A stretch of DNA of 64,000 nucleotides from Sphingobium sp. Z007 (GCF_900013425.1 NZ_FBXK01000005.1:3063501-3127500), one strand, 5' to 3'; counted from the stretch's first letter, positions 27,892 to 37,419 are shown. Notes: generated from the sequence alone by a model not told the origin. Numbers and translations: made by a program.

Positions 27892-28605
27892 ATGTCGGCC
27901 ATCGTCCAGTTCGAAAATGTCGGCCTGCGCTATGGTCTGGACAGCGAGACGCTCTCCGACGTCAGCTTCTCGCTCGCGGGCGGCGGCTTCTATTTTTTGA
28001 CCGGCGCATCGGGCGCGGGCAAGACCTCCCTGCTCAAACTTCTCTACCTTGCCCAGCGGCCCAGCCGCGGCGTCATCCGCCTGTTTGGGGAGGATGTGGT
28101 CACATTGCCCCGCAAGCGCCTGCCCGGCTTTCGCCGCCGCATCGGCGTGGTGTTCCAGGATTTCCGGCTCGTCCCCCATCTGTCCGCCTATGACAATATC
28201 GCCCTGCCGCTGCGGGTGTCGGGGATGGAAGAGGGGGAGATCGACGCGCCGGTGGTCGAAATGCTCAGCTGGGTAGGGTTGGGCGATCGCGGCCAGGCGC
28301 GTCCCGCTACGCTGTCGGGCGGGGAGCAGCAGCGCGTCGCCATTGCCCGCGCGGTCATCGGACGCCCGGAAATATTGGTTGCAGACGAACCGACCGGCAA
28401 CGTCGACGCCGACATGGCCCGTCGCCTGATGACCCTCTTCGAGGCGCTTAATCACCTGGGCACCACCATCGTCGTCGCCACCCACGACCTGCCGTTAATC
28501 GCGCAGGTGTCGGGCGCGCAGATGATGCGGCTGGACAAGGGGCGGCTCGCAGACCCGACCGGATCGCTGCGCTATCCACCCCGTCCGCCGCAGGACAAGC
28601 CATAA
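27892..28605 (+). CDS. ftsE: Cell division ATP-binding protein FtsE
   Basis: A 237-residue ABC ATPase. Walker A is GASGAGKTS (residues 38-46), the signature is LSGGEQQR, Walker B is [10 protein letters not shown] and the H-loop is VATHDL. FtsE with FtsX activates peptidoglycan hydrolases at the septum. ATG 27892 is chosen because FtsE begins with a short strand and then FENVGLRYG; longer in-frame starts to 27703 add non-conserved residues. It overlaps ftsX by one base (TAATG). Confidence 0.93.
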   Translation: MSAIVQFENVGLRYGLDSETLSDVSFSLAGGGFYFLTGASGAGKTSLLKLLYLAQRPSRGVIRLFGEDVVTLPRKRLPGFRRRIGVVFQDFRLVPHLSAYDNIALPLRVSGMEEGEIDAPVVEMLSWVGLGDRGQARPATLSGGEQQRVAIARAVIGRPEILVADEPTGNVDADMARRLMTLFEALNHLGTTIVVATHDLPLIAQVSGAQMMRLDKGRLADPTGSLRYPPRPPQDKP

Positions 28606-29510
28606 TGGCGACCCGCGTCGATCGCAGGGCCGCCGCGGCCGCGCGCCACCGCCTGCTACCCGGCGGACGTCTGGCGGGGCCGATGCCCTGGATCATCGCG
28701 ATCATGATGTTCCTGACCGTGCTCGCGGCTGCCGCCGCCCTTGGCCTGGGCGCCGCCGTCCGGTCGATGAGCGCTGATCTGGCCGGCCGCGCCAGCGTGC
28801 AGGTGGTGGAGGCTGACGGCCAGGCGCGCGGCCAACTCGCCGCGCGCACCTTGCAGGCGTTGCGCCGGGCCGATGGCGTTCTCGCCGCCGATCCGGTTGA
28901 TCCGGCGAAGCTCGCCGATCAGTTACGCCCCTGGCTCGGCGATGCGGCCACCAGTGGCGACCTGCCGGTCCCGGCGCTGATCGATGTCATGCTGACGCCC
29001 GGCGAGGCCGACGCCAAGGTCGATCACCTGCGTATGCTGCTCGGCGGCCTGTCGCCCAAATTGCGGATCGAACCCCATGCCGCTTTCCTCCTGCCGCTCG
29101 CCGGGCTGCTGACGGCGCTCGGCTGGCTGGCCGCCGGGGTCGTGCTGCTGATGATCCTGGCGACCGGCGCGGTCGTGGTGTTGGCGGCGCGCGGCGCGCA
29201 TGACAGCCATCGCGGCACTATCGACGTGCTGCACCTTATGGGATCTACCGATGTGCAGATCGCCCGCCTGTTCCAGCGCCGCATCGGCATCGATGCGCTG
29301 ATGGGCGGGGCGCTGGGATTTTCCTTTGCGGCTCTGGTCATCCTATTGATTGGCCTGCGGCTGTCGGCGACCGGATCGGACGTCGTTGGCGCGGTCAACC
29401 TTGATGCGCGCGGCTGGCTGCTGCTGGTGGCGCTGCCGATCTTCGGCGTCGCGCTGGCGACCCTGACGGCGCGCTGGACTGTATTGCGCGCGCTGGGTCG
29501 GGCGCTGTGA
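28605..29510 (+). CDS. ftsX: Cell division protein FtsX
   Basis: A 301-residue membrane protein with four hydrophobic helices (near residues 28-50, 162-190, 232-255 and 270-292) and an extracytoplasmic loop between the first two. The layout matches FtsX, the membrane partner of FtsE. The extracytoplasmic domain is short, as in many alphaproteobacteria. The stop overlaps the next gene (GTGA). Its identity depends on the ftsE neighbour plus topology; sequence conservation of FtsX is low. Confidence 0.88.
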   Translation: MATRVDRRAAAAARHRLLPGGRLAGPMPWIIAIMMFLTVLAAAAALGLGAAVRSMSADLAGRASVQVVEADGQARGQLAARTLQALRRADGVLAADPVDPAKLADQLRPWLGDAATSGDLPVPALIDVMLTPGEADAKVDHLRMLLGGLSPKLRIEPHAAFLLPLAGLLTALGWLAAGVVLLMILATGAVVVLAARGAHDSHRGTIDVLHLMGSTDVQIARLFQRRIGIDALMGGALGFSFAALVILLIGLRLSATGSDVVGAVNLDARGWLLLVALPIFGVALATLTARWTVLRALGRAL

Positions 29511-30040
29511 TCGTCCGTTTTCTGGCGATCACGCTGCTGACCTGGATGCTGGGCTTCGTGTGGTTCGCCATCTTCCTGCCCCAGCCGCTCGACGGTCGCC
29601 GGACCGACGCGATCGTCGTGCTGACCGGCGGCGCGGGCCGCATCGATCGCGGCATCGCGCTGCTGCAAAGCGGCGCGGCCAAGCGAATGCTGATCTCCGG
29701 CGTCGACCGATCGGTGCGTCCAGTCGAACTGGCGGCAGAATATAAGACGCCCGAAGCGCTGCTGAGCTGCTGCATCACGCTGGGTCGGGAGGCGATCGAC
29801 ACACGCTCCAACGGTCTGGAAACCGCGCGCTGGCTGGAACGGCGCGATTACAAGACCGTGCGCCTCATTACCACCGACTGGCATATGCGCCGCGCCGCGC
29901 TGGAACTGCGTCAGGCGCTGCCGGACGGCAAGGTTTCGATAGTCTATGACGCGGTGCCCAGCCGCCCCAGCCTCACCATATTGGCGCGGGAATATAATAA
30001 ATATCTGCTTCGTCGCATCGCCGCGCTGATCGGCATCTGA
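29507..30040 (+). CDS. YdcF/ElyC family protein (DUF218)
   Basis: A 177-residue protein with an N-terminal hydrophobic anchor (residues 5-25) and a DUF218 domain: DAIVVLTGGAGRIDRGIALLQSG, then SNGLETARWL and ITTDWHMRRAALELRQ. Family members such as ElyC and SanA influence the envelope or lipid carrier pools. GTG 29507 overlaps the ftsX stop. The ftsEX-ydcF-plsC order suggests an envelope-related operon. Function is not established. Confidence 0.8.
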   Translation: MIVRFLAITLLTWMLGFVWFAIFLPQPLDGRRTDAIVVLTGGAGRIDRGIALLQSGAAKRMLISGVDRSVRPVELAAEYKTPEALLSCCITLGREAIDTRSNGLETARWLERRDYKTVRLITTDWHMRRAALELRQALPDGKVSIVYDAVPSRPSLTILAREYNKYLLRRIAALIGI

Positions 30041-30049
30041 AGGATATCC

Positions 30050-30757
30050 ATGCTGACCGCGCTGCGCTCTCTCCTTTTCACGCTCGTCTTCTATGTCGGC
30101 AGCCTGTTCATCGTGCTGTCCGCGCTGCTCGCGAGCTGGTTCATGCTATCTTCGGTGCTGCCGATCGCAACTGTGTGGAGCCGCTATCATCGCTGGTGCG
30201 CCCATTGGCTGCTGGGGCAGCGGGTGCGGGTGGACGGTGAACTGCCGATTGGTCCCTATCTCTATATCATCAAACATGAATCGATGTTCGAGACGATCGA
30301 CATATTATGCCTGTTCAAAAGTCCGGCGGTCGGGGCCAAGCGGGAATTGTTCGATATTCCCATCTGGGGCCGAGTCGCGCAGGTCTATGGACTGATCCCC
30401 ATAGAACGCACCGCCGGGGCGAGCGCCTTGCGCACGTTGCGGGCGGCGGCGAAGGATCGCATTGCGCAGGGGCGGCCGATCTGCCTCTTCCCCGAAGGCA
30501 CCCGCGTCCCCCATGGCGAGGCGCCCCCGTTGCGAGCCGGCTTTGCAGGGCTTTACAGCCTGCTTGGCCTGCCGGTCGTGCCGATCGCCATTGACAGCGG
30601 ACGGGTGTCGCCGCGCGGCAAATTCCTCAAGCGGTCGGGCGTCATCACCTATAAGGTCGGCCAGATCGTGCCCGTTGGCCTCGACCGCCGGGAGGCCGAG
30701 CGGCAGGTCCATGCCGCGATCAACGCCCTGAACCCGCCATCGGCCCTGGATCAGTGA
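30050..30757 (+). CDS. plsC: 1-acyl-sn-glycerol-3-phosphate acyltransferase
   Basis: A 235-residue PlsC-type acyltransferase that makes phosphatidic acid. An N-terminal hydrophobic helix is followed by the catalytic motif, here KHESMFET: the usual His-x4-Asp has Glu instead of Asp. The substrate motif FPEGTR and a downstream VPIAIDSG segment are intact. It is the last gene of the ftsEX operon, and its stop overlaps the end of the convergent tyrC gene by seven bases. Membrane-bound, cytoplasmic face. Confidence 0.88.
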   Translation: MLTALRSLLFTLVFYVGSLFIVLSALLASWFMLSSVLPIATVWSRYHRWCAHWLLGQRVRVDGELPIGPYLYIIKHESMFETIDILCLFKSPAVGAKRELFDIPIWGRVAQVYGLIPIERTAGASALRTLRAAAKDRIAQGRPICLFPEGTRVPHGEAPPLRAGFAGLYSLLGLPVVPIAIDSGRVSPRGKFLKRSGVITYKVGQIVPVGLDRREAERQVHAAINALNPPSALDQ

Positions 30758-31656
30758 GAACGGCCGAAGTCGGGCTTGGCGTCGTCCTGGCCCTGTTCGA
30801 TGATCGACCGGCGGATCGCGCGGGTGCGGGTGAAAAGGTCGAACAGGGCGTCGCCGTCATTCCAGCGGATCGCCCGCTGCAAGGCTGACAGATCCTCCGA
30901 AAAGCGCTGGAGCATTTCCAGCACCGCATCCTTGTTCGCCAGGAACACGTCGCGCCACATGGTCGGGTCGGATGCCGCGATCCGGGTGAAGTCGCGGAAC
31001 CCGCCGGCCGAATATTTGATGACTTCGGACTGGGTGACATTCTCCAGGTCGCTGGCGGTGCCGACGATGGTGTAGGCGATCAGATGGGGCAGATGGCTGG
31101 TCACCGCCAGCACCAGATCATGATGCGCCGGGTCCATCGTCTCGACGTCCGCGCCGACCCGCCGCCATAGCTCCGACACGCGCTCCACCGCGGCGGGATC
31201 GGCATCGGCGGGCGGGGTGACGATGCACCAGCGGCCCTTGAACAGGGTGGCGAAGCCTGCTTCAGGCCCGCTATTTTCCGTGCCCGCGACCGGATGCGCC
31301 GGGATGATGGTCCGCCCCGGCAGGGCGGCGTTCAGTTGCGCCAGCACATCCGCCTTGCAGGAACCCACGTCGCTGACGATCGCATCGACGGGCATATCGT
31401 CGGCGATCTCCGCCGCCGCCGCGCCCATCGCGCGGACTGGCACGCACAATATGACCAGATCGGCGTCCGTCACCGAAGCGCCCGCCGTATCCGTCACATC
31501 GTCGCACAGGTCGATCCGCCGGGCGGTTTCGCGCACCGCCGGGTCGGCGTCATGGCCGGTGACGCGCACCGTCGGCATGTCCGCCCGGATCGCGCGGGCG
31601 AGCGAGGCGCCGATCAGCCCCAGGCCGATGATAGTGACGCGGGCGAATGGCAGCAT
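30751..31656 (-). CDS. tyrC: Prephenate/arogenate dehydrogenase
   Basis: A 301-residue dehydrogenase with an N-terminal Rossmann motif IIGLGLIGASLARAI and the TyrA family blocks SDVGSCKADV, HPVAGTENSG and TSHLPHLIAYTIV. It converts prephenate or arogenate to the tyrosine precursor using NAD(P)+. ATG 31656 is preferred; a longer frame to 31779 adds sequence that overlaps hisC. The hisC-tyrC pair is known from Zymomonas and sphingomonads. It ends within the last bases of plsC on the other strand. Confidence 0.88.
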   Translation of the reverse strand: MLPFARVTIIGLGLIGASLARAIRADMPTVRVTGHDADPAVRETARRIDLCDDVTDTAGASVTDADLVILCVPVRAMGAAAAEIADDMPVDAIVSDVGSCKADVLAQLNAALPGRTIIPAHPVAGTENSGPEAGFATLFKGRWCIVTPPADADPAAVERVSELWRRVGADVETMDPAHHDLVLAVTSHLPHLIAYTIVGTASDLENVTQSEVIKYSAGGFRDFTRIAASDPTMWRDVFLANKDAVLEMLQRFSEDLSALQRAIRWNDGDALFDLFTRTRAIRRSIIEQGQDDAKPDFGRSH

Positions 31657-31660
31657 CGCG

Positions 31661-32770
31661 TCAGGCCGATTCGGCCATGGCGCGCAGCTTGGTCGCGACC
31701 GCGCGGGTCTGCGCCTTTGTGCCGATGGTGATGCGCAGACCGTTGGGCAGGCCCTGTCCAGGCAGCCAGCGGGTAGCATAGCCTTCGTCCCACAGCCCCT
31801 TCATCGCCGCTTCCGCCGTCAGCTTGCCATCGAACAGGATCAGCAGGAAATTGGTCTTGCTGGGCACGACGCGCAGGCCGTGGTTGGACAGGGACGCGAC
31901 CTCGCCCGCCAGCCATTCGCGCCACCGGGCCGTGTGCGTCCGGCTGAACGCCACCCATTCGTGATCGCCGATCGCTGCGACGGCGGCAGCCTGGCCGGCG
32001 GTCGTCACGTTGAACGGTGCTCGGATACGGTGGAGGATGTCGATCACCTCCGCGCTGGCATAGCCCCAGCCGATCCGTTCGGCCGCCAAGCCGTGAATCT
32101 TGGAGAAGGTGCGGGTGACGAAGACGTTGGATGCGTTTTTCGCCAGTTCCAGCCCGCCATCATCCTCATCCGCGTCCAGATATTCGGCATAGGCCTGGTC
32201 GAGCACGAACAGGATGTCGGGGCGCAGCCCGGCATGGAGACGGGCGATCTCTGCGCGGCTGGTCATCGTGCCGGTCGGATTATTGGGATTGGCGAGGAAG
32301 ACGACCTTGGTCTTGTCCGTCACGGCAGCGAGCAGCGCATCGACGTCGGTCGCATAGTCCCTGTCCGGGGCGATCACCGGGGTCGCGCCGACGCGCCGCG
32401 CAGCGATATCGTACACGGCAAAGCCATAGCGGACATAGAGGATTTCATCGCCCGGCCCGGCATAGGCGGACGCGGCGATGTGCAGCAGTTCGTCCGATCC
32501 GGTGCCGTAGATGATCCGGTCGGGATCGAGGCCGTGGACCGCGCCGATCGCCTCGCGCAGCTTTGTCGCGCCCGGATCGGGATAGGTGGCGAGGTCCGCG
32601 GTGGCGGCGACGAGCGCCGCCCGCGCGGCGGCGCCAGTGCCCAGCGGATTTTCATTGGCCGACAGCTTGATGAGCGGGCGGCCGTCATCGGTGGCGGACT
32701 TGCCCGGCACATAAGCGGAGATGCCGAGAATCCAGTCCTTGGGCGCAGGTTTTGTAGCGGTCTGTGTCAT
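31661..32770 (-). CDS. hisC: Histidinol-phosphate aminotransferase
   Basis: A 369-residue PLP enzyme of aminotransferase class I/II. The PLP Lys is in [19 protein letters not shown] near residue 225, and [10 protein letters not shown] near the start is the family signature. It may act on histidinol phosphate and aromatic amino acids, as in Zymomonas. ATG 32770 lies just after a GC-rich region without a good Shine-Dalgarno sequence. It ends five bases before tyrC, so the two are co-transcribed. Confidence 0.92.
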   Translation of the reverse strand: MTQTATKPAPKDWILGISAYVPGKSATDDGRPLIKLSANENPLGTGAAARAALVAATADLATYPDPGATKLREAIGAVHGLDPDRIIYGTGSDELLHIAASAYAGPGDEILYVRYGFAVYDIAARRVGATPVIAPDRDYATDVDALLAAVTDKTKVVFLANPNNPTGTMTSRAEIARLHAGLRPDILFVLDQAYAEYLDADEDDGGLELAKNASNVFVTRTFSKIHGLAAERIGWGYASAEVIDILHRIRAPFNVTTAGQAAAVAAIGDHEWVAFSRTHTARWREWLAGEVASLSNHGLRVVPSKTNFLLILFDGKLTAEAAMKGLWDEGYATRWLPGQGLPNGLRITIGTKAQTRAVATKLRAMAESA

Positions 32771-33197
32771 GGAGCGCGGCTTTAGCGCCTTCCGCGCCAA
32801 AGGCAAAGTGGCAGGCGATATCGCGGTTTCGGCGCGATGACCGAAGTTCACACCGTCGCCGGGCTTTTCGGGCGAAAAGCTATCGCGAAGCCTCTGCGAA
32901 GCCTCGCATGAGCCTCGCCCAGGTAACAGATGGGTCACACCGGCGCGCCTGTTGCGCGCCTGTGATGCGACAGTGGTGCGCCTTAGGAGTAAGGGCGCGG
33001 CGGCAGGGTGTGCGTCGGGGCGGACAGACGGCTCCATCTATCAGGATAGATCAGAGATTATCCTACATTGGAAGCCTGTTGGATGAGTGTAATGGGGCTA
33101 TAAGCGGCTGGCCTGGAGTCGACCGAAGTCGGTCCTTCGTTCGGCATAATTAGCGCAGCCCTTCCGCATCACGCCCGGTCCTGTTAAATTCGCGTTG
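32771..33197. other. 427-base intergenic region upstream of hisC
   Basis: No convincing gene. An open frame extends hisC upstream to 33037, but its residues look like GC-rich noise and no start with a ribosome-binding site supports it. A small hairpin, GACCGAAGTCGGTC (33119-33132), is present. No riboswitch or tRNA-like leader was recognised. It probably holds the hisC promoter. Confidence 0.5.
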
Positions 33198-33455
33198 ATG
33201 GGCTTAGGTATGATCATCTTCGCAATATGGGGCATGGTTGTTTTCTGGCTCGTCTTGAGACAGCGAATGGTGATTTGGACGGCAGCGTCGGTGCTACCGA
33301 CCCTCGCTGTTGCCGCAGGATATTATTTCGACATTCACGGCGGGAGGGATGATGAATTTGGAACTCGTCCTCTCACGCAAATTCTATTTCTCGGAATGTG
33401 CTTTGTGATCGCGAGCAGCGGAATATTGAGCATGGTGCTTCCACGCCGAGCTTAA
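33198..33455 (+). CDS. Small hypothetical membrane protein
   Basis: An 85-residue protein with two or three hydrophobic segments (residues 2-20, 26-44 and 60-80) and few charges. I do not recognise the family. ATG 33198 is three bases after an in-frame TTG. Upstream lacks a strong Shine-Dalgarno site. Codon use is less GC-biased than its neighbours, which could mean recent acquisition or a spurious frame. It is transcribed away from hisC and toward the GIY-YIG gene. Confidence 0.5.
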   Translation: MGLGMIIFAIWGMVVFWLVLRQRMVIWTAASVLPTLAVAAGYYFDIHGGRDDEFGTRPLTQILFLGMCFVIASSGILSMVLPRRA

Positions 33456-33527
33456 GGTCGGCCAACGACCATTTGTGGCCTTCAGAATAGGCTGTGCCAA
33501 TGCTTGGAAGCAGTGATTTCTTTTTTC

Positions 33528-33556
33528 GTCACCCCAGCGAAGGCTGGGGTCTCAGG
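33528..33556. repeat. Palindromic repeat, left copy flanking GIY-YIG gene
   Basis: CACCCCAGC-GAAG-GCTGGGGT, followed by CTCAGG. It matches the right copy at 33873-33903 in inverted orientation over about 29 bases with one difference (A versus C in the loop). Each copy is itself a stem-loop of about 8 bp. Confidence 0.85.
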
Positions 33557-33559
33557 CGG

Positions 33560-33850
33560 TCAAAGGATGGCGCCTGACATATCGCGCCAATTGGGATTGC
33601 TCTCTTCCACAAGCCGGATTTTCCATTCGCGCTTCCAGGCTTTGAGTGCCTTCTCGCGGGCAATGGCGAGCGTGATGTCATCATGTGGCTCCACCAGAAC
33701 AAGGCGGTTCAGCCCGAACTTCTTGCAAAAAGCAGAGCCAGTGCCGTTGCGATGTTGTTCGGCGCGCGCTGCGATGTCCGCTGTGACGCCGATATAGAGA
33801 ACGCCCCTGGGTTTGTTGGTCATGATATAGGTGTAGCCGCCTCGCGCCAT
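33560..33850 (-). CDS. GIY-YIG nuclease family protein
   Basis: A 96-residue protein consisting of a GIY-YIG domain: YTYIMTNKPRGVLYIGVTADI (Tyr-x-Tyr and Tyr-Ile-Gly), an Arg in ARAEQHRNG, and a following KKFGLNRLVLVE with a catalytic-type Glu. This fits the small UPF0213/YhbQ-like group, which are putative DNA endonucleases. It starts at 33850 and ends four bases from a palindromic repeat; an inverted copy lies 22 bases upstream. The combination resembles a transposase-like gene mobilising or processing its own palindromes, but that is inference. Confidence 0.85.
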   Translation of the reverse strand: MARGGYTYIMTNKPRGVLYIGVTADIAARAEQHRNGTGSAFCKKFGLNRLVLVEPHDDITLAIAREKALKAWKREWKIRLVEESNPNWRDMSGAIL

Positions 33851-33872
33851 GTCTTACCGTAGCGCACCACCA

Positions 33873-33903
33873 CCTGAGACCCCAGCCTGCGCTGGGGTGA
33901 CGG
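33873..33903. repeat. Palindromic repeat, right copy flanking GIY-YIG gene
   Basis: CCTGAGACCCCAGC-CTGC-GCTGGGGTGACGG, the inverted partner of the repeat at 33528-33556. It lies just upstream of the GIY-YIG start. Confidence 0.85.
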
Positions 33904-34226
33904 TGGATTTTATGTCCGCTCTACGGCATCTGCGCCCGTAACCGGACTGTCCCCTAACCACCCCTTTTCGCCATCCAAAGATGAGCCGACATTTCTTATT
34001 CCTCCGCCTTCTCTGCGCCTCTGCGCGAGAAATTTAATCGCGCGAAGCCGCAGAGAGCGCGGAGAAGAAGTGGAAACCTGGCCTTCGGCGGCGCTTCGAA
34101 GGACAAAGGGGCTGGCGCGAGCGTGGGTGATCCGCTTCTCCCCCATCCCCGCCGCGCCGGTTTGAGGACGCCGATCCACGGCTCCGATTGACAGCGCCCG
34201 GTCGCGGTCCTAGCGCCGCTTGTGTC
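33904..34226. other. Intergenic region before metX with an imperfect inverted repeat
   Basis: No gene is supported; the open frames here are GC-driven noise. Imperfect arms CTTCTCTGCGCCTCTGCG (34008-34025) and CGCAGAGAGCGCGGAGAAG (34049-34067) could pair. No SAM or SAH riboswitch fold was recognised before metX. Confidence 0.45.
34188..34216 (+). promoter_or_regulatory. Possible metX promoter
   Basis: TTGACA at 34188-34193, then 17 bases, then TAGCGC at 34211. The -35 is perfect and the -10 weak. A start near 34222 would leave the metX message almost leaderless. Confidence 0.35.
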
Positions 34227-35363
34227 ATGGCCAGCGTTCCCATCAGCGAAGACAGCCGGTTCGGCCTGCGTCGTCAGGCCCGCCTGACCACCCCCCTGAA
34301 CCTGTCCAGCGGCGCGCGGCTGGGGCCGGTCGATATCGCCTATGAAACCTATGGCGCGATGAATGCGGACAAGTCCAACGTCATCCTGATCTGCCATGCG
34401 CTGACCGGCGACCAATATGTGGCGTCCGACCATCCGGTCACCGGCAAGCCGGGCTGGTGGTGGCGATTGGTGGGGGCGGGCAAGCCGGTCGATCCGGCGC
34501 GCCATTTCATCGTGTGCGCCAATGTCATCGGCAGTTGCATGGGCTCATCCGGCCCGGCCAGCATTGATCCCGCCACTGGCGACGCCTATGCCATGCGCTT
34601 TCCGGTGCTGACCATCGCCGACATGGTGCGGGCGCAGGCCGCCTTGCTCGACCATCTGGGGGTGGAGCGGCTGAGCGCGGTGATCGGCGGGTCGATGGGG
34701 GGGATGCAGGCGCTGACCTGGCCCACGCTCTTCCCCGACCGGGTCGAAAGCTGCATCGTCATCGCCTCGACCGCGCGGCACAGTGCGCAGAATATCGCGT
34801 TCCACGAAGTCGGGCGGCAGGCGATCATGGCCGATCCGCAGTGGCGTGGCGGCGATTACTATGCCGACGGGCAGGTACCGAGCGCTGGCCTCGCGGTGGC
34901 GCGCATGGCGGCGCACATCACCTATCTGTCCGAAGCGGGCCTGACCGAGAAATTCGGGCGGCGGTTGCAGGGACGTGACGCCAAGACTTTCGGCTTCGAC
35001 GCCGATTTCCAGGTGGAAAGCTATTTGCGCCATCAGGGGCTGAGCTTTGTCGAGCGGTTCGACGCCAACTCCTATCTCTACATCACCCGCGCCATGGACT
35101 ATTACGACATTGCCGACGATCATGGCGGATCGCTGGCCAAGGCGTTCACCGCCACCAAGGCGCGCTTCTGCCTCGTCAGCTTCGATACCGACTGGCTTTA
35201 TCCCACCACCGAATCGCGGATCATCGTCCATGCGCTCAACGCATCGGGCGCGCAGGCGAGCTTCGTGGAACTGTCCAGCCCGTTCGGCCATGACGCCTTC
35301 CTGCTGGAATGTCCCGAACTCAACCGGGTGGTGGACGGCTTCCTGAAGGGCGGCCGGGCATGA
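34227..35363 (+). CDS. metX: Homoserine O-acyltransferase MetX
   Basis: A 378-residue alpha/beta-hydrolase acyltransferase for the first step of methionine synthesis (homoserine O-acetylation or O-succinylation). The nucleophile Ser is in [13 protein letters not shown], the Asp in [10 protein letters not shown] and the His in [12 protein letters not shown] 34227 gives the usual start; the frame also opens at a TTG (34188) that is more likely part of a -35 box. Its stop overlaps metW. Whether acetyl-CoA or succinyl-CoA is used cannot be read from these motifs. Confidence 0.94.
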   Translation: MASVPISEDSRFGLRRQARLTTPLNLSSGARLGPVDIAYETYGAMNADKSNVILICHALTGDQYVASDHPVTGKPGWWWRLVGAGKPVDPARHFIVCANVIGSCMGSSGPASIDPATGDAYAMRFPVLTIADMVRAQAALLDHLGVERLSAVIGGSMGGMQALTWPTLFPDRVESCIVIASTARHSAQNIAFHEVGRQAIMADPQWRGGDYYADGQVPSAGLAVARMAAHITYLSEAGLTEKFGRRLQGRDAKTFGFDADFQVESYLRHQGLSFVERFDANSYLYITRAMDYYDIADDHGGSLAKAFTATKARFCLVSFDTDWLYPTTESRIIVHALNASGAQASFVELSSPFGHDAFLLECPELNRVVDGFLKGGRA

Positions 35364-35953
35364 GCGAGACGTTGCGGCCGGACCTGGCGCTGATCGCGCG
35401 GACGGTGCGGCAGGGCGCGCGGGTGCTGGATGTGGGCTGCGGCGATGGCGCGCTGATGGCGGCATTGCGGGACAACAGCCAGGTGGATGCGCGCGGGCTG
35501 GAGATTGACGGGTCGAACGTCGCGGCCGCCGTGGGGCGTGGGCTATCGGTGGTGCAGGGGGATGCGGACACCGACCTTGGCTATTATCCCGACGCCAGTT
35601 TCGACTATGCGATCTTGAGCCAGACGTTGCAGACGACGCGGCGGCCCGACCTGGTGGTGGAGGCGTTGCTGCGCATCGCCGCCCAAGCCTTCGTGTCCTT
35701 CCCCAATTTCGCCCATTGGCGCGGCCGGATTTCGCTGCTGTGGGGCGGGCGGATGCCGGTGACGCGGCTGTTGCCCGACACCTGGTACGATACGCTCAAC
35801 ATCCATCATGTGACGGTCGACGATTTTCGCGCGCTGGTGAAGGAACGGGGCTGGACCATCGATGGCCAATGGTTCCTGAAGGGCGACCGGGAAACCACCC
35901 ACGCGAACGCAAACCTGTTCGCCGAACATGCGGTGTTCCTGCTGCGGAAATAG
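35360..35953 (+). CDS. metW: Methionine biosynthesis protein MetW
   Basis: A 197-residue SAM-methyltransferase-like protein. Motif I is [12 protein letters not shown] and the C-terminal half carries [21 protein letters not shown], diagnostic of MetW. MetW is required with MetX for homoserine acylation in many proteobacteria. ATG 35360 overlaps the metX stop by four bases. It converges on a phospholipase D-like gene 11 bases away with no clear terminator between. Confidence 0.94.
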   Translation: MSETLRPDLALIARTVRQGARVLDVGCGDGALMAALRDNSQVDARGLEIDGSNVAAAVGRGLSVVQGDADTDLGYYPDASFDYAILSQTLQTTRRPDLVVEALLRIAAQAFVSFPNFAHWRGRISLLWGGRMPVTRLLPDTWYDTLNIHHVTVDDFRALVKERGWTIDGQWFLKGDRETTHANANLFAEHAVFLLRK

Positions 35954-35964
35954 CCCGCCGGACG

Positions 35965-37419
35965 TCAGTTGCGGCCGAACCAGCCCTTCATCCGACGGAA
36001 CAGGCCGCGTTCGCTGACCGCTTCGAACATCTCCTCCGGGCCTTCCGGGTCCAGCACCTCATGGTCGGCCAACCACGCCTGCACATCGTTCAGGTCCGGG
36101 GTCACATAGGGGCGCAGCGTCCGGCCCGGCTTCTGGCGCAATTCCTCGATCCCCGCGACCAGCCCGCGTTCGGCGATCACCGCCGATACGCGCTGCGCCG
36201 GCAGGTCGAGATGCTCGGCGATCAGGTCGTCACGGATCGCCAGGATCGTCGCCTGCCGGCCGTCATTGCCGGGCAGTTGCGTGTCGATACAGATGTCGCA
36301 TTCGGTGTCCAGCCGCATCGACCGGTTGTTCATGTTGGACGATCCCACGCGGATCAGCCGATCATCAACGATCAGCACCTTGGCATGGACATAGATGGGC
36401 GCGCCGCGCTGGGTGAAGGGGTGATAGATACGGAACCGGCCATGCGGGTCGCGACCCTTGAGCGCTTCGTACAGCCGCGCGCGCGCCGTATCCATCGCCT
36501 GCTGTTCCAGCCAGCCGTCGGCCTGCTCTGGATTGACGATGACGATGTCCGGCCCGTCCGCCTCGGCCAGCCGTTTGACGATCGCCTCGGCGATCCGGCG
36601 CGACGCGAAATACTGGCTTTCGGCATAGATATGCCGTTTCGCCGCGGCGATCTGGTTCAGGTAGAGCCGTTCGATCTCGATCAGTTCGTCCTGGTCGTCC
36701 ATCTTCGGCGCGCTGCGGGCGATGGCGATATCGACGCCTTCGAACTGCACGGGCAGCTTGTCGGGCCAGCAATCCTGCGCGCCCTCGATCGGCTCCAGCG
36801 GATCGCCCCCTGCACCCGTCCAGCGATTGCGCGCATGGTCGCCCAGCGCCGCGGCGATCGGGCCGCTGAGCGCCGTGGTCGCATCATGCCAGGGACCATA
36901 GGGCGACCCGTCGGGATGATGTCGGCCCGGTTCCTCGTCGCGATGATGGCGCGTGTCCCACCGGTCGCCGGTCATGTCGATGCCGCCGCAAAAGGCGAAG
37001 CAATCGTCGATCACCACGATCTTTTGATGGTGCGAGGCGGCGGGCGGATGATGGCCGTCCAGCTTCACGGTGACGCGCGGATGCGCCATCCATTTCAGCG
37101 TCGTGAACAGGTTGGTCGGCCGCACCATCGACTTCATCGCGCCGACGTCCCATCGCAGCAGGAAAATTTCAAGCGTCGGCGTGCGGTCCACCAGCCAGCT
37201 GATGAAATCGCCGATCACGGCCGGTGCGCCGTCGTCCACCTCATCCTCGCGGATCAGGCTGATCGCCGCGTCGAAATCCCAGCCGATCAGCATGATGCGG
37301 CGCTGGGCCTTCATCATCGCGGCGCGTGCGTTGCGGAAATAATTGTCGGCGTCGATGATGACGCTCGCTCGCTCCGCCCGCGCGATGCGCCAGCAATCGT
37401 CCCCCGGTTGCGGCGTCAT
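35965..37419 (-). CDS. Phospholipase D-like protein (two HKD motifs)
   Basis: A 484-residue protein with two phospholipase D catalytic motifs: HHQKIVVIDD near residue 135 and HAKVLIVDD near residue 350. Such proteins include cardiolipin synthases and PLD phosphodiesterases. There is no N-terminal transmembrane segment of the ClsA type, so a soluble or peripheral PLD is more likely than ClsA. ATG 37419 overlaps the ubiA stop by four bases. Co-expression with ubiA is implied. Substrate unknown. Confidence 0.85.
   Translation of the reverse strand: MTPQPGDDCWRIARAERASVIIDADNYFRNARAAMMKAQRRIMLIGWDFDAAISLIREDEVDDGAPAVIGDFISWLVDRTPTLEIFLLRWDVGAMKSMVRPTNLFTTLKWMAHPRVTVKLDGHHPPAASHHQKIVVIDDCFAFCGGIDMTGDRWDTRHHRDEEPGRHHPDGSPYGPWHDATTALSGPIAAALGDHARNRWTGAGGDPLEPIEGAQDCWPDKLPVQFEGVDIAIARSAPKMDDQDELIEIERLYLNQIAAAKRHIYAESQYFASRRIAEAIVKRLAEADGPDIVIVNPEQADGWLEQQAMDTARARLYEALKGRDPHGRFRIYHPFTQRGAPIYVHAKVLIVDDRLIRVGSSNMNNRSMRLDTECDICIDTQLPGNDGRQATILAIRDDLIAEHLDLPAQRVSAVIAERGLVAGIEELRQKPGRTLRPYVTPDLNDVQAWLADHEVLDPEGPEEMFEAVSERGLFRRMKGWFGRN

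Noticed and set aside
32771..33037. N-terminal extension of hisC
   Set aside because: Open by GC bias only; residues are non-conserved in type and lack a supported start.
33904..34226. A SAM or SAH riboswitch before metX
   Set aside because: No conserved core or pseudoknot could be recognised by eye.
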